The notes: a model not told the origin generated them from the letters alone. A DNA stretch of 64,000 nucleotides from Nematopogon swammerdamellus (GCA_946902875.1 OX336340.1:3084351-3148350); one strand, 5' to 3'. Counted from the first letter of the stretch, positions 51,830 to 62,886 are shown. Numbers and translations are program-made.

Positions 51830-52590
51830 CTTCCGCATTATGGCGTAGAAGTCGTCAATGCGATGTTCGGCGAACATGCCAGACGCACTACACCTCCAAG
51901 GTAGACCCAACATGCACCGAAGTGCATTGGTGTACTATACACGCAGCGAGTTATAAGCTCGCTGCGTGTACTGAAACCACAGCTGGTTGGTGTAGAGCGC
52001 CTGGCAGTAGGCACGGAACAGCGTTATCTTCGCCTGTACTGAACAGAATCGGAAAGGTCTAGCCAACATGTTGTTCTTCATCGCTAGCACTCGGCGCTGC
52101 CTCTCCAGGTCCTCGTCATCCCTCAGTCTGTCAGTCAAGATATGGCCTAGGTACTTACAACTTGTTACGGTTCTCAAAGGAGAGCCGCACAAGGTTATCG
52201 TGGGGATGAAAGGGGGGCCCCCTTGTTTAAAGACCATCACCTCCGTTTTTATGACATTGTATGTCAATGTTCACATGCATACCGCTCACAGATATCCTGC
52301 AACGTTCTTAGTTCCTTGACAGAGGGGCTCAGCAGCGCCATGTCATCTGCATAACTAATGTTATTAGTGCAGATATCACCTAAATGGCTTCCGACCTTGG
52401 CGCTGGTGAGCTCCTCTAGCAGCTGGTTCACGTACAGATTGAACAGGTCCGGAGACGTCAGACCGCCTTGCCGCACACCACAAGTCAGCTTATACTCTTC
52501 CGATGTCACATCGCCCCAGCGCACTGCGTTCACCTGGCTCCCGTACCAGTATATCAACAGACATGTAATGTCATCCGGGACGCCAGTCGA
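51830..52590 (-). pseudogene. Truncated LINE reverse transcriptase, C-terminal half
   Basis: The minus-strand reading begins GSQVNAVRWGDVTSEEYKL, then GVRQGGLTSPDLFNLYVNQL and ISYADDMALLSPSV with catalytic YADD. A frameshift near 52265 follows, then YNVIKTEVMVFKQG, KYLGHILTDRLRDDEDLERQ and FRAYCQALYTNQLWFQYTQR. Another shift occurs near 51940. The N-terminal fingers and any endonuclease are missing. It resembles lepidopteran LINEs of uncertain clade (RTE/CR1 range). Its 5'-truncated edge abuts two palindromes at 52580-52655. Confidence 0.8.
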
Positions 52591-52655
52591 CTGGCGTCAA
52601 TAAGCGAAAAGAAGCTACAAGGGACTGCAGTCCCTTGTAGCTTCTTCTCGCTTAT
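52580..52655. repeat. Two adjacent palindromes at the LINE edge
   Basis: 52580-52599 is a perfect 20-bp palindrome GACGCCAGTCGACTGGCGTC. 52600-52655 is a 56-bp palindrome with 28-bp arms and no spacer (one mismatch), centred on GGGACTGCAGTCCC. Confidence 0.9.
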
Positions 52656-53533
52656 AATAAGTGCCATTTGTTAGAATAATTTTCGAAACCAAATACTCAT
52701 ATTTTTCAATCGGATTTTTTTTCTTTTCAATAAAAATATATGAATAATTCATATTATAATTATTATAACAAGCTTAGTGATTTATTTCTTATACCATGTA
52801 ACTTTGGCCAAAAAAAAAAAAACACGACAGTGGACCATAAATTAGGTTTTTTTAGAAGAAATTGTTAAGAAAATTAAGACACCTATACAGAAAATATTCT
52901 GGAGAAGCTCAATAAAAAGATGAGAACGAGGGTTTACCCTAATTGTTTTTTTGTTTTTGTATAGGTTGACCCTGGAAAAAGCTGCCAAAAACACCATGTT
53001 ACCAATTGTTTACGACGAGGTGGGGTTTGAAGGGGGTTCGTTAAGTAAATAAGCCACATTTTGATTACAATTTTTTTTATAAAGTTCTCTTTATTCTTGG
53101 CTTTCGTGATCCATTTTTAGATTTTTGTGTGTGGCCTGGTTTCTCTGAAATAAATTTTTGAAAATTTCAAAAATCTCGTTTTCTCCTAAAATTTGCATAT
53201 CGTAGCCTAAACTTAATTTTTTTTGACTTTGCAGCTGGTTTTTACGTTACAAGAACAAGTTGATCCACCCACATAATATGGGTCTGGGTCCGTGCAATAT
53301 GTATGTATGTGCTTGATGTAAATCAAACGATATTACTTCGCAGGCTTCCGGAAACAGTAAAGACCCTCCAGCCCTCCTCTGTCGAGATTCTCAAGCGAGT
53401 GTGGCTTTCCGACAATACTGACATAATGGCTCCTTCATCTTTCCCACTTCACTGGCTCGAGTTTACTGGTTGCCATGCCAACACCGAACTAAACACTAGA
53501 ACAGCCCAAGTTCCATAAAACATGTTACCTGTC
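52656..53533. other. Unassigned AT-rich sequence
   Basis: No gene or clear repeat; the small frame at 53303-53518 has no features. Confidence 0.4.
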
Positions 53534-53541
53534 GGTAAACC

Positions 53542-53855
53542 CTAGAACGATAAAAAAGGTATGGACGCCGGACTGTCAAATGCTTGTATGAGAATTAGCG
53601 TTGCCGAGTTGCGGGGAGCGAGTGTACTTACCGATGATAAGATATTCCACTATTGTGCACACTAAACTTGGCTGTAGTGTTTTTACACGTAAACACAGAG
53701 CATGCGGGCATTTTAAACAGGTTTTTGCGAACGCGGCCGATGACAGACTGACGGGCCAGCGCGCGACCGTCCATTGGAACAAGTATGCCTTTTTTTTACT
53801 TATATCGTGTTACGCTGGCGAGGATAGGGTTCGGGGTCCTTTTTTATCGTTCTAG
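53542..53855. mobile_element. hAT-type MITE (family h1 relative) with perfect 8-bp target duplication
   Basis: Ends CTAGAACGATAAAAAAGG and CCTTTTTTATCGTTCTAG. GGTAAACC lies on both sides (53534-53541, 53856-53863). Interior phrases (GGACGCCGGACTGTCAAATG, TATATCGTGTTACGCTGGCG) match the h1 copies at 23043 and 42986. Confidence 0.88.
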
Positions 53856-53919
53856 GGTAAACCATTGAACGTGATTTCACGTGCAAATTGTCATCAAGAA
53901 TACATTCTATTTGCATACA

Positions 53920-54178
53920 TACACATACATAGCACACACGCTGTATCCCGCACAATTAGGGTAAGCGGAGTAATCGGTGTTGTGCTGCAAGAACTATGGA
54001 AAATTGCAACACAAAATCGACCACCACGTTTAGCAAAGCATTCGGACAATATAACTATCAAGCAGCAAGAAGGGACAAAGACCCACCTGCTACACGACTC
54101 GGTGGAAGGACCGCGCCAAGGTGAGAGGTGGCAATCCTGTCGCCCTTTAGCACGGCATCTCGTCCTCATCCCTTAGTC
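53920..54178 (-). repeat. SINE-M lacking its head
   Basis: Complement of the tail (ACACGCTGTATCCCGCACAA), CGACCACCACGTTTAGCAAA, AAAGACCCACCTGCTACACG and GTCGCCCTTTAGCACGGC. Confidence 0.7.
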
Positions 54179-54648
54179 TTAATTTTGTTAATGCTGTGTG
54201 TTCTTTATGCCGAAATAAATATCTGAATCTGTAGACAAAATCAACACCATGGCGGTGCAACAGACGAGCGATTTTGCGAAACGATGAGAATATTTTGTTT
54301 TACAGAAAATCCTGCCCGTTATTACATCGGACGTTAAATCGCATTGCCAGTATATATATTATGTATATACCTACAAGTATATCTCATCAAAAGTAATTTC
54401 CCCAGCCAGAAGCAGTGAAGCAGAAAACCAGCAAAGTCCTCGGCCGTGATTGGCTTTCAGCAAAGCTCGTTCAATATTGGGCAACCGCGAGGACGTGTGT
54501 GCGTGTGCGGAGGCGATGTCGTCGTGAGCATGGCACCGGCACGTCACAGGCGGTGTTTACATTGTTACCCAGTTCGTTTACTCGCGCGGGTGTTGCAAGA
54601 AGGTATGTGCCGACGAGCGGACTGTGTACGTAAGCCGCTAGCAGCCAC
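54179..54648. other. Unassigned intergenic sequence
   Basis: No gene or clear repeat; two overlapping small frames near 54415-54667. Confidence 0.4.
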
Positions 54649-55024
54649 TTTTTTTATGGAAACTTGACACGGTTGGCTACATCACCTAAAACATCCGTGA
54701 TGTCATCCCATAACACCGGGTGAACTAGGTCCACGTCAGTGCTTCCCTTCATTTCATGTCGGCTACACTGAACTGGACGGAAAACACGAACTATATTTAC
54801 ATAGCCGTTTCGACCGACGTTTCATTCAGTGAGTTGGTACCAACCCGGGCGGGATAAACCCTACCACCTAGTAAGGTAAGAAGGGAAGGGACCTACAGTT
54901 TTACGTGGAATCCGAACCACGGTCGGCCTCCAACGGTCGAGTGGTCACCCATCCAAGTACTGACCGCGCTCAGGGTTGCTTAAATCAGTCGACCGACCGC
55001 ACCACTGAGCTACCGAGGCTGACA
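54649..55024 (-). repeat. SINE-A, subfamily II, full length
   Basis: Poly-T, tail, TTTCATGTCGGC, core, complement of the B-box (GGAATCCGAACCACGG), 5S-like GGTCACCCATCCAAGTACTG, and ending GCTACCGAGGCTGACA. Confidence 0.88.
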
Positions 55025-55094
55025 TTTGCGTCTCAAACTGAACTATGCGTATTTTTTCCAGACTATGAAAAGGTTGGTTGTATTTTATATACGT

Positions 55095-56190
55095 ACTAGA
55101 TAAAACAGAAAACGCCAGTGAAGACCCCATGTGAATTGCTCGAGTAGTTCTCACTTATCATCAAATCATTGATTTTAGATAGGACAGATGTGGAATCCCA
55201 TACAAGAAAAAGGGTAACATGAAAAGTAGTCATCAATAATTAAGCCCTGAGATGGCGCCAGGAGTATCTAATTTGAATTTAAAAATTAATGAATCTTTAA
55301 ATCCTTTAATTATAATGGGAACGGCATAGTTACATTTAAAGATTATTTTATTTTATGTTGAAAGTTCGAAATTATAAGTTTTAAGGTTTTTATAAAGCAA
55401 AAAAGCAAAGCGCCATCTAGTAGGACTAAGAATTTAACAAAAAATTTCAGAATGAAATATATATTAATATATATTTTTTTTTGTAGGGAAGACGGGAAGA
55501 GGCCAGACGGAATGTCTTTGATTCCTTGGTCCAGAGGCAGAGCCATTGTTTGGGATGCGACGTGTGCAGACACTTTGGCAGAGTCTCATGTGTCTGCCAC
55601 ATCTCGCCATGCTGGCGCCGCCGCGGAATCAGCAGCTCGCTAGAAGCACCTAAAGTACTTGACAATTAAGACCAATCACGATTTCGTGGCCTTTGCCGTC
55701 GAGACTTTAGGTGCTTGGAGCAAAGAGGCAAAGTCACTAACCTCCGTTTTAAGTAAAAAATTAATTGACCTGTCAGGCAATCTTAAAGCAGGGCAATACC
55801 TTAGACAGCGTATAGCAATCGCTATCCAGCGCGGGAATGCTGCGAGCGTTTTGGGTACCCTTCGAGGAGAGAGCGATCAAAATTTGTGTGAAATTTTTTA
55901 TGTTGTTTAGGTTAGTTTATTATTAGTCATTAATTTATTTGTTAATTTCATATTGTGCAATAAATATATTTTTCATCTATTAATTTTTAAATTCTAATTA
56001 GATACTACTGGCGGCGCCATCTGAGGGCTTAATTGAAGACTTATTTTAATTTTACCGTTTTTATTGTATGGGATTGCACATCTATCCTGTCTAAAATCAA
56101 TGCTCAGTCAGGGCAATAACATTCCCTTATAAGTTGAGAACTACAATATCAATTCACATGGGGTTTTTATCTTTTTCTGGGACATTAGAT
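55095..56190. mobile_element. Element with long imperfect terminal inverted repeats enclosing a protein domain
   Basis: The left flank (about 55095-55310) and right flank (about 55978-56190, inverted) share an ordered series of blocks: CCCCATGTGAATTG, GTAGTTCTCA(A)CTTAT, TTGATTTTAGA(T/C)AGGA, AATCCCATACAA, AATTAAGCCCT(G/C)AGATGG, GTATCTAATT(T/A)GAATTTA. Identity is roughly 75-85% with indels. Just outside the right arm is GCGACGAAGTCGCGGGAACA, similar to the terminal motif of the 28.2-kb structure. The RPD...WDAT domain lies between the arms. No clear target duplication. Confidence 0.65.
55490..55910 (+). pseudogene. RPD...WDAT C-terminal retroelement domain
   Basis: Reading: EDGKRPDGMSLIPWSRGRAI, VWDATCADTLAESHV, a stop near 55641, then FVAFAVETLGAWSKEAK and IAIAIQRGNAASVLGTL to the stop at 55910. 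It is the best of three copies in the window, with only one in-frame stop. TTTTTTTTTGTAG just upstream looks like a 3' splice site, so it might derive from a terminal exon. RPD and WDAT resemble a PD-(D/E)XK nuclease core by pattern; function is inferred. AATAAA follows near 55961. Confidence 0.65.
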
Positions 56191-56605
56191 TTTGCGACGA
56201 AGTCGCGGGAACAACACTAACCTATAGAGCAGAGTAACTCTATCGGTATTTTACCATTTATATCTTGTCTACTTCATACACAATTTCAAACGAAAAAATC
56301 GGTATTTAACGATTAGGTAGATAAGCGACTCTATTACCGCCGCCGCTGGTGGTTTGCGTAGTGGTCCCCGAACAAGAGCCGAAAGCTACGGAGAAAGGCG
56401 CAGTCCGCGGAAACGAGCGAGACACATCTGGAAGTGTTTGAACACATTGCGGACGTCTATAGCTCTATTCCAAGTTAAGCTAGACGAAATATCGTACCAT
56501 CTTTGAACAGCGGAAAGCAGTGGTTCCGTACCGCTGAAGGCTGGGAGGCACACACGCTGACTGACTGACTGTATACACATACGTACATCAGTAAACTAGA
56601 AATAT
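56191..56605. other. Unassigned intergenic sequence
   Basis: No gene is recognised. Confidence 0.4.
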
Positions 56606-56822
56606 GGTAGGGTTTATCCCGGCCGCGTTGATTCCACCGCACTGAACGAAACGTCAAACGAAACGGCTACGTAAATAGTTCGTGTTTTCCGTCCAGTTCA
56701 GTGTAGCCGACATGACATGAAGGGAATCATTGACATGGCACCTAGTTCACCCGGTGTTATGGGCTGACATCACAGATGTTGTATAGGTGATGTATCCAAC
56801 CGTATCAGTTCCCATAAAAAAA
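56606..56822 (+). repeat. SINE-A, subfamily II, 5'-truncated
   Basis: It starts in the core (GGTAGGGTTTATCCCGGCC) and runs through GACATGACATGAAGGGAA to the tail and poly-A. Confidence 0.8.
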
Positions 56823-57296
56823 CGATGTATGGCATGGTACCTACACAACTTTGGAACACAAATATAAAAAACGCGATGGTATTTGTAATAAATTAATAAA
56901 TATACTGCGCCTATGTGCGGTGAGGACGCGACGACTTTGACAGACGTCTCGCGCGGAGCTGTTCAGGCCATACTTGGAATCGAGCAACTGGAACGAAATT
57001 GCTTGCGGGAAAAAGGTGCGGGATATAAAGTAAATTAAGAGGAAATATAACGGACTTTTACGGATTTTATTTGAAGGTGAAAATGGGATGCCACACTTCG
57101 CCTTGAAATATAGAGAAAAAAATTGTGACACTTTTGTGTGCTACTACGTGAACGGCCTTTACTCGACAGTTCCCATGAGAAGAAACCGGTCAAGTGCGAG
57201 TCGGACTCGCCGAGGTTTCCGTATCACCGCGTCAATTTAAAAATTGTTTTTTTTTTTTCAATGTCGCATGCATTCGTATCCCCGTGGGCGTAATTT
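56823..57296. other. Unassigned, with GGTTCCG 3' fragment
   Basis: 57183-57230 is a minus-strand GGTTCCG-element end (AAGTGCGAGTCGGACTCGCC). The rest is unassigned. Confidence 0.45.
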
Positions 57297-57560
57297 TTAA
57301 CCCCCGAAGAAAAAAGAGGGGTGTTATAAGTTTAACGTGTGTGTATGTAAGTATGTGTGTGTATGTATGTATGTGTGTGTCTGTCTGTGACATCGTAGCT
57401 CCCAAAAGGATGGACCGATTTGAATGTGGTTTTTTTATTAGAAAGCTGGTTTAATCGAGATGGTTGTTAGCTATATTTGTAATCAAGTAATCAAATCAAG
57501 TAATTAAGTAATAAAAAAATTAATTATCTTAAAAAGCAGACCGATTTGCATGTGTTTTTT
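57297..57560 (+). repeat. GACCGATTTG dispersed repeat with TG tract
   Basis: TTAACCCCCGAAGAAAAAAG, a GTGTGTATGTATG tract, CATCGTAGCTCCCAAAAGGA and AAGCAGACCGATTTGCATG. Third copy of the repeat seen at 17730 and 43880. Confidence 0.6.
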
Positions 57561-57577
57561 TTTTAAAGCTTGAAATG

Positions 57578-57810
57578 AAAGTTAAATTACAAATTTAAAA
57601 AACCCCCGATCCCTAAAAAGTCAAAAATAATTTCCGTTTACTTACGTAAAGGAGTCGGGGACCGCTAAGTAAATAAAATATAAAAACTCAGACCTACGCG
57701 GGTATTTACTTAGCGGATAACCGCTAAGTAAATACCCCGTAAGTAAGTAAACGGAAAATATTTTTGACTTTTTAAGGGTCGGGGTTTTTTAAATTTGTAA
57801 TTTAACTTTT
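57578..57810. repeat. Foldback with a nested inner palindrome
   Basis: Outer arms 57578-57646 and 57739-57810 are inverted copies (AAAGTTAAATTACAAATTTA, CAAAAATAATTTCCGTTTAC). An inner palindrome GGTATTTACTTAGCGG / CCGCTAAGTAAATACC lies at 57701-57736. Pieces of the arm also occur at 6700-6960 and 7660-7720. Confidence 0.8.
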
Positions 57811-58354
57811 AATTTTTTTAAATGCCTTGATACTTTATGCAACATAATATTCTCTAATTTCTTACCAAATTTCAACTTGATCCGATAAACTGTTTAACCG
57901 AATAAACTTATGACCCTTTGACAGACGGATCGATGGACGGACGCGCGAGTCACACCATTACCTACGTTCAATTTTCCGCTCTTTGAGGTAGGTACGGAAC
58001 CTAAAAATACGATGAAGGCACATATAAAATCCCTGTGAAATATTCCTCTAAGGCTTATTTACAGGCAGGCAGTGAGGCTGAAGGACAAAGGGGCCCGTTT
58101 GTTACACGTTTTTTTTCCGTCTTAACGCCCTTACAGTCGTCACCCGGATGCCCGAATTCCGGCTCAGCAGAGGTGACAAGTAGCGGCGGAGTGTTTGTAT
58201 TGTGAGTATGACTGCTCGGTTTTTTCTGGAAGTGTTTGGCTGTATCCTGACCACCTAGAAAGGGGCAAGGGAATTTAATATTAATTTATCTAAACGCTGT
58301 CTTTTTCTCCTAAACTTACTCTCTTCGAAAAACTTTAAACAAATAAATCTTTAA
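57811..58354. other. Unassigned intergenic sequence
   Basis: No gene is recognised. Confidence 0.4.
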
Positions 58355-58600
58355 TTCGAACGCAGCTCGGCCTTCGGCCTCGTCCGTGATGACTTATCGT
58401 TTTCGAGAAAGTATAGATTTTATCTGAACGAAGCTCGGCCTTCGAGCTCGTCTCCCACTGACATTACATAGGTAGGTACTCATTTGGGAAATTCTTATTT
58501 CATTTAACTGAACGCAGCCTCTGTTACTTCATTTCTTCGAGAAAATATATCTAATACCTGACCGCAGCTCGGCATTCGGCCTCGTCCTTATTCCTTAGTA
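58355..58600 (+). repeat. GCTCGGCCTTCGGCCTCG tandem units
   Basis: Three or four diverged units of the repeat that forms the arms at 28.3-29.9 kb. Confidence 0.7.
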
Positions 58601-58680
58601 ATATTTTGCGACATGCACGGAAGGAGATGCAGTGGGCCTATTCTTTTAAAAAGTACCCAATCCACCCACACGGTATCGTG
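58601..58680 (-). repeat. SINE-M head fragment
   Basis: TTTTGCGACATGCACGGAAGG, GCAGTGGGCCTATTCTTTTA and CACCCACACGGTA on the minus strand. Confidence 0.6.
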
Positions 58681-59046
58681 TATACATAAAAACATATGTA
58701 TGTATGTCAAAAGAAATAACACAATAAACAATTAAGTAAATATATACTGTACACACATCTCGACACAACGAGAATGTTAGTATTTCATTATTTAATGTCC
58801 GGCCATTACTCAAGCCGAAAAAAACATTTTCAGCCCAGAGGCAGGTAAATACCGTTAAGGGTCATTTTTCAATGACAGCTTTGGGGCGACATGAGAAATA
58901 GTTTCTTGTCGGGTAAATATGACGCTGTACATGACCTTTATGTACTCGGAGGTTAACGGGCCGTCTCGACGCGAGTGTGTGCGATTTCTTTTTACCCGAC
59001 TGCGTGAAGCAGAAAGGAGGGTAATGTTTTCTTCGAATGTATGTAT

Positions 59047-59354
59047 TTGTGTACCTGCATCTCTCCCCGTGCATGTCGTAAAAGGCGACTAAGGGATAAT
59101 GACAAGATGCCGTGCATAAGGGCGACTGGATAGCCACCTCTCACCTTGGCGCGGTCTTTCCACCGAGTCATGCCATGCAGCAGGTGGGCCTTCCCCTTCG
59201 TGCCTTACTTGCTGCCTGATAGTTAACTTGTCCGAATACTTTGCTAAACGTGGTGGTCGGTGTTGTGATGTAATTTACCAGAGTACTTGCAGCACAACAC
59301 CGATTACTCTGATTACCCCGATTGTCGAGATACGGCGTGTGGTGAGGGTGAGTA

Positions 59355-59385
<31 letters not shown>

Positions 59386-59405
59386 TTGTGTATGAATGTA
59401 TGTCT
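59047..59405 (+). repeat. SINE-M, nearly full length, TG-rich tail
   Basis: GCATCTCTCCCCGTGCATGT, GTAAAAGGCGACTAAGGGAT, CACCTCTCACCTTGGCGCGG, AACGTGGTGGTCGGTGTTGT, CCCCGATTGTCGAGATACGG, then a GTGTGTG tract. The first 45 or so bases of the head are missing. Confidence 0.8.
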
Positions 59406-60339
59406 ATTTCTATGGCACGCGAAATCTACAGATCTCACACTACGTGCAACTATCAAAGGCATTGAAAATGTAACTTAGAAATAAAGCACACGATAAAATT
59501 TTACAAATTTGTTTTCAACGAAAAGAAACGATCGATCTTACAAACGGTTGAGAACTATATGTCGTCCATATAGTTAACTATAAATTGATGGCGCTGTTAT
59601 CAATGCCGCATAGGCTCCATACATAGTTAATAGGAATTCATTCTTTATCGTACTGACGACACAGTGAACGGAGCGCAGACTGACCTCGCGCGTAAGGGAC
59701 CCGCTACCGCCTACAGTTTTTCTTCGCCCGCCTCCTAAGATAGCTTAAATTGTAGCTTAATTCAATCCTGAGACTAAATTTTTCTGTTTCTTGAATAGCG
59801 AGCACAGAAAAAAGTTATTGGGAAATTCTCGATCCAAGTCGGCGAAAAAATTTTGAATTTTTGACAAATTTTGGAAAATCTCAAAAAGTTACTCACCGAT
59901 TTTGGGAATTCAAATTGCTCTTTGAAGCCCTCCGACAGACGCACATTTTGACATATGGCCCATCCGCGTACCTCTCATATCTGCAAAACTACAGGCAAAT
60001 GTCACAATTTCATAAATCGGGGCATTATACTCGATTACGAAAACATAAACATTTTCAATGTTTTAAATGTTAAAAAATATTCTTTCGGTTGTGATGTATG
60101 ATATGATGAGATGAGAGAGCGGTTCATCTAGTACTATATAGATCAGTGGCTGAAACGCAACACCGGGCCGAGTGCCGCCCCAGATGTTCAGCTGTCGGAC
60201 CACGGAGATACCTTTAATAAATTGCTCAGTTGATAGCAACCACTTAATAACTGTCCTTGGTCACACAAGTACTGAGGGTTGAGTTTAATGCGTTTCGAGC
60301 AAGAAATTCAGTAGAATATGGACATAAGAGTTCATTCAA
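59406..60339. other. Unassigned intergenic sequence
   Basis: No gene is recognised; the frame at 59861-60073 has no features. Confidence 0.4.
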
Positions 60340-60640
60340 GCGGTGCGTGGTTGGCGCGGCCTTGATCTCATTGTCCGGGGTTTAAATCCGGCCGACATGC
60401 ACGAATGATTTTTTTTTCGGATTAAAAAATTTTACGTGGATACCTACACCTGCTGCTTGACCGTTCGGAACCGGTGTAAAACTGTAGGTCCCTTCCCTTG
60501 GTAGTAGGCTAAAATTGTAGCCGACTGCGTTGGTACCACCGTGCTGGACGTAAGATGGAATGATTTATGGCTCGAAGGGTCAGGATGATTACTGCTATAG
60601 TACCACCCATAAAACTGTTTAAACAATTAGGACTTGGACA
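60340..60640 (+). repeat. SINE-C, second copy
   Basis: A degraded tRNA-like head (CGTGGTTGGCGCGGCCTTGA, GGTTTAAATCCGGCC). Then the shared core: ACCTACACCTGCTGCTTGAC, CGTTCGGAACCGGTGTAAAA, CTGTAGGTCCCTTCCCTTGG, GTTGGTACCACCGTGCTGGA. The LINE-like tail is not seen. Confidence 0.65.
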
Positions 60641-60764
60641 TGTATGTATGTATGGACAACAATAAGCTGTACTGTACCCGAAATGAACTAGAATGTATGA
60701 ATAATATAATCGTCAGAAGTGTATCTGATTCGGGACCACGCACGTGGATATCTATACTAACTAC

Positions 60765-60995
60765 CTGGTCGTGCCGGCTACACCGAACTGGACGGAAACG
60801 CTGATTATTTTTCATTATTTTTTTAAGGAAGCTGACGCTGTAGGCAACATCACCTACTACATCCGTGATAAGCCCATAACACCTTGGGTGAACTAGGTGC
60901 CGTGCCAGTGCTTCCATTCGGTCGTGCCGGCTACACTGAACTGGACGGAAAACAGGAACTATCTAAATAGCCGTTTCAACCGACCTTTCAATATA
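60765..60995 (-). repeat. SINE-A fragments, subfamily I
   Basis: A short GTCGTGCCGGCTACACCGAA piece is followed by a second tail and body (60825-60995), so two partial copies lie in the same orientation. Confidence 0.7.
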
Positions 60996-61361
60996 CCGAC
61001 ATACGACCGTCCACGATATAGGGTTTCACTCGCTCATACATTCGTGAAGGTCATTCAGCCGGGAACGCCCTCTGGCGGCGGCGCGGCGTCGACCAACATT
61101 ACAATATTTCCTACTAACCGGTCTGAGTCAACTGCGTGTCTATCACATTTATCAAAGCAAATTTAATATTGTAACGTACGCCGTTACAAGTTACAACATG
61201 CGACGCGCGTGCCTGTTAGGGCGGGCGGCGGCGCGGGGGCGGGCTAGGGCGGGCGGGACAATGATGTGCGAAACGAAAAGGCGTGTTTCAAAACCCACCG
61301 CTACGAACAGGGGCGGTGGGAGATTTCAATCAATAACAATTGAAGACATCAGGCGACAAAG
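60996..61361. other. Unassigned, GC-rich patch
   Basis: GCGGGCGGCGGCGCGGGGGCG near 61218-61240. No gene. Confidence 0.4.
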
Positions 61362-61369
61362 GTGCTATG

Positions 61370-61804
61370 TAGTGTCCGACCGAAAGTGTACTTTCACTTT
61401 CGGCCGAAAGCCGTAGCCGAATTTCGGCAAAATTCTACTTTCGGCAGAAAGCCGAAAGCCGAAGCCGAAAGTATGTATGGTATTTAAGTACCTAGTTAGT
61501 TAGTTATGCATTATTTAGGTAGACGGATATATATGCAAGTGACAATAAAAGGTATTTATAATTTATGGGATTTTTTTAATTTAATGCATAAAACTATACT
61601 TATGCGCAATTATTAATAATGAAAAATCAAACAAAACATAAAAACACTTTTCATGTTTCTTTCATCGCCTAATTAAATTAAACTTTCGGTTGGGCCGAAA
61701 GTGGCCACTACTTTCGGCCGAAACCGTAAGTTTGCCGAATGTGGCAAATATTGGCCGAAAGGCCGAAAGCCGAAAGCCGAAACCGAATATTCGGTCGGAC
61801 ACTA
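61370..61804. mobile_element. hAT-type MITE with GCCGAAA-rich ends, perfect 8-bp target duplication
   Basis: Ends TAGTGTCCGACCGAA and TTCGGTCGGACACTA (15-bp inverted repeats). GTGCTATG lies on both sides (61362-61369, 61805-61812). Both subterminal regions are packed with GCCGAAA repeats. Interior AT-rich, non-coding. Confidence 0.9.
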
Positions 61805-61812
61805 GTGCTATG

Positions 61813-62109
61813 TAACAAAAACAAAAAGCTGAGAAAAATAAAGCGTACAAAACCATGCATTAATACAAAATCATGCGCTCATGTGGATGAAGGTGTTTTG
61901 TACACATAGCTCTTTCATCATGAACAAAAAATTCAATTTATGAGATTATCTTTGGAGATGATCAAACTGGAATAAGGTGTTTTATGACCATAACACCTTC
62001 ACCACTTGAATAACTCTTATTTCCGTCGTGATTTCGGATTTTCTGTCAGTGCCACTTGATTACTCGGCACATAACACCTTCATCTACGGTAAAAAACGCA
62101 TTTCTAAAA
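61813..62109. other. Unassigned, AACACCTTCA repeats
   Basis: AAGGTGTTTT and AACACCTTCA phrases recur in both orientations. No gene. Confidence 0.4.
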
Positions 62110-62315
62110 AAAATTTACATAGTGCCTTCGATCATCCACAAATAAAAAAAAATCGGATTGTTTTCACTAGATCCATCATGGATCTGGCGAAGGGATCTTC
62201 TGAGAACAAAAGTTCTCACTAGATCCACACCTTCAAAACTGGATCTAATGAGAAATACATATCTCACTAGATCCATCATGGATCTGGCCAATGGATCTAC
62301 TGAGAATGATCCGTC
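62110..62315. repeat. Degenerate repeat around a GATCCATCATGGATC palindrome
   Basis: CACTAGATCCATCATGGATCTGGC occurs near 62165 and 62262 and partly near 62215. The intervening TGAGAA / TCTCACTAGATCC phrases recur. Confidence 0.6.
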
Positions 62316-62334
62316 CACTCACATCTTCAATTAT

Positions 62335-62490
62335 GTATTATGGTTCCGTATCTATACGGAAACCTATTACTAAGCCTACGCTGTCTGTCTGTCTGTCTGT
62401 CTGTCCTACTGCTGTATCTTTGGAAACGTAATAGGTAGCCGGTCAAAATTATCACTGAATATGTGTTTTTATTATGGCTGATGTGTTAAC
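62335..62490 (+). repeat. GGTTCCG element, 5' part
   Basis: GGTTCCGTATCTATACGGAA, CTGTCTGTC microsatellite and ACGTAATAGGTAGCCGGTC; the 3' part is missing. Confidence 0.7.
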
Positions 62491-62531
62491 AATTTTTCTT
62501 AGCCGTGGGTTTTTGTTTGTTTTGTTTCTTG

Positions 62532-62886
62532 TTTTTTTTTTATGGAAACTGACACGGTTGGCTACCTCACCTACGACATCCGTGATGTCAGCCCATAACA
62601 CCGGGTGAACTAGGTGCCAAGTCAGTGCTTCCCTTCATTTCATGTCGACTACACTGAACTGGACGGAAAGCACGAACTATTTACATAGCCGTTTCGACCG
62701 ACGACGTTTCATTCAGTGCGGTGGTATCAACACGGCCGGGATAAACGCCTAGTAAGGTAAGAAGGGAAGGGACCTACAGTTTAACGTGGAATCTGAACCA
62801 CGGTCGGCCTTCAACGGTCGAGCGGTCACCCATCCAAGTACTGACCGCGACAGTCGACTGATCGCACCACTGAGCTACCGAGGCTG
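62532..62886 (-). repeat. SINE-A, subfamily II, full length
   Basis: Poly-T, tail, TTTCATGTCGAC, core with a small deletion, B-box and 5S-like complement, ending GAGCTACCGAGGCTGG. Confidence 0.85.
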
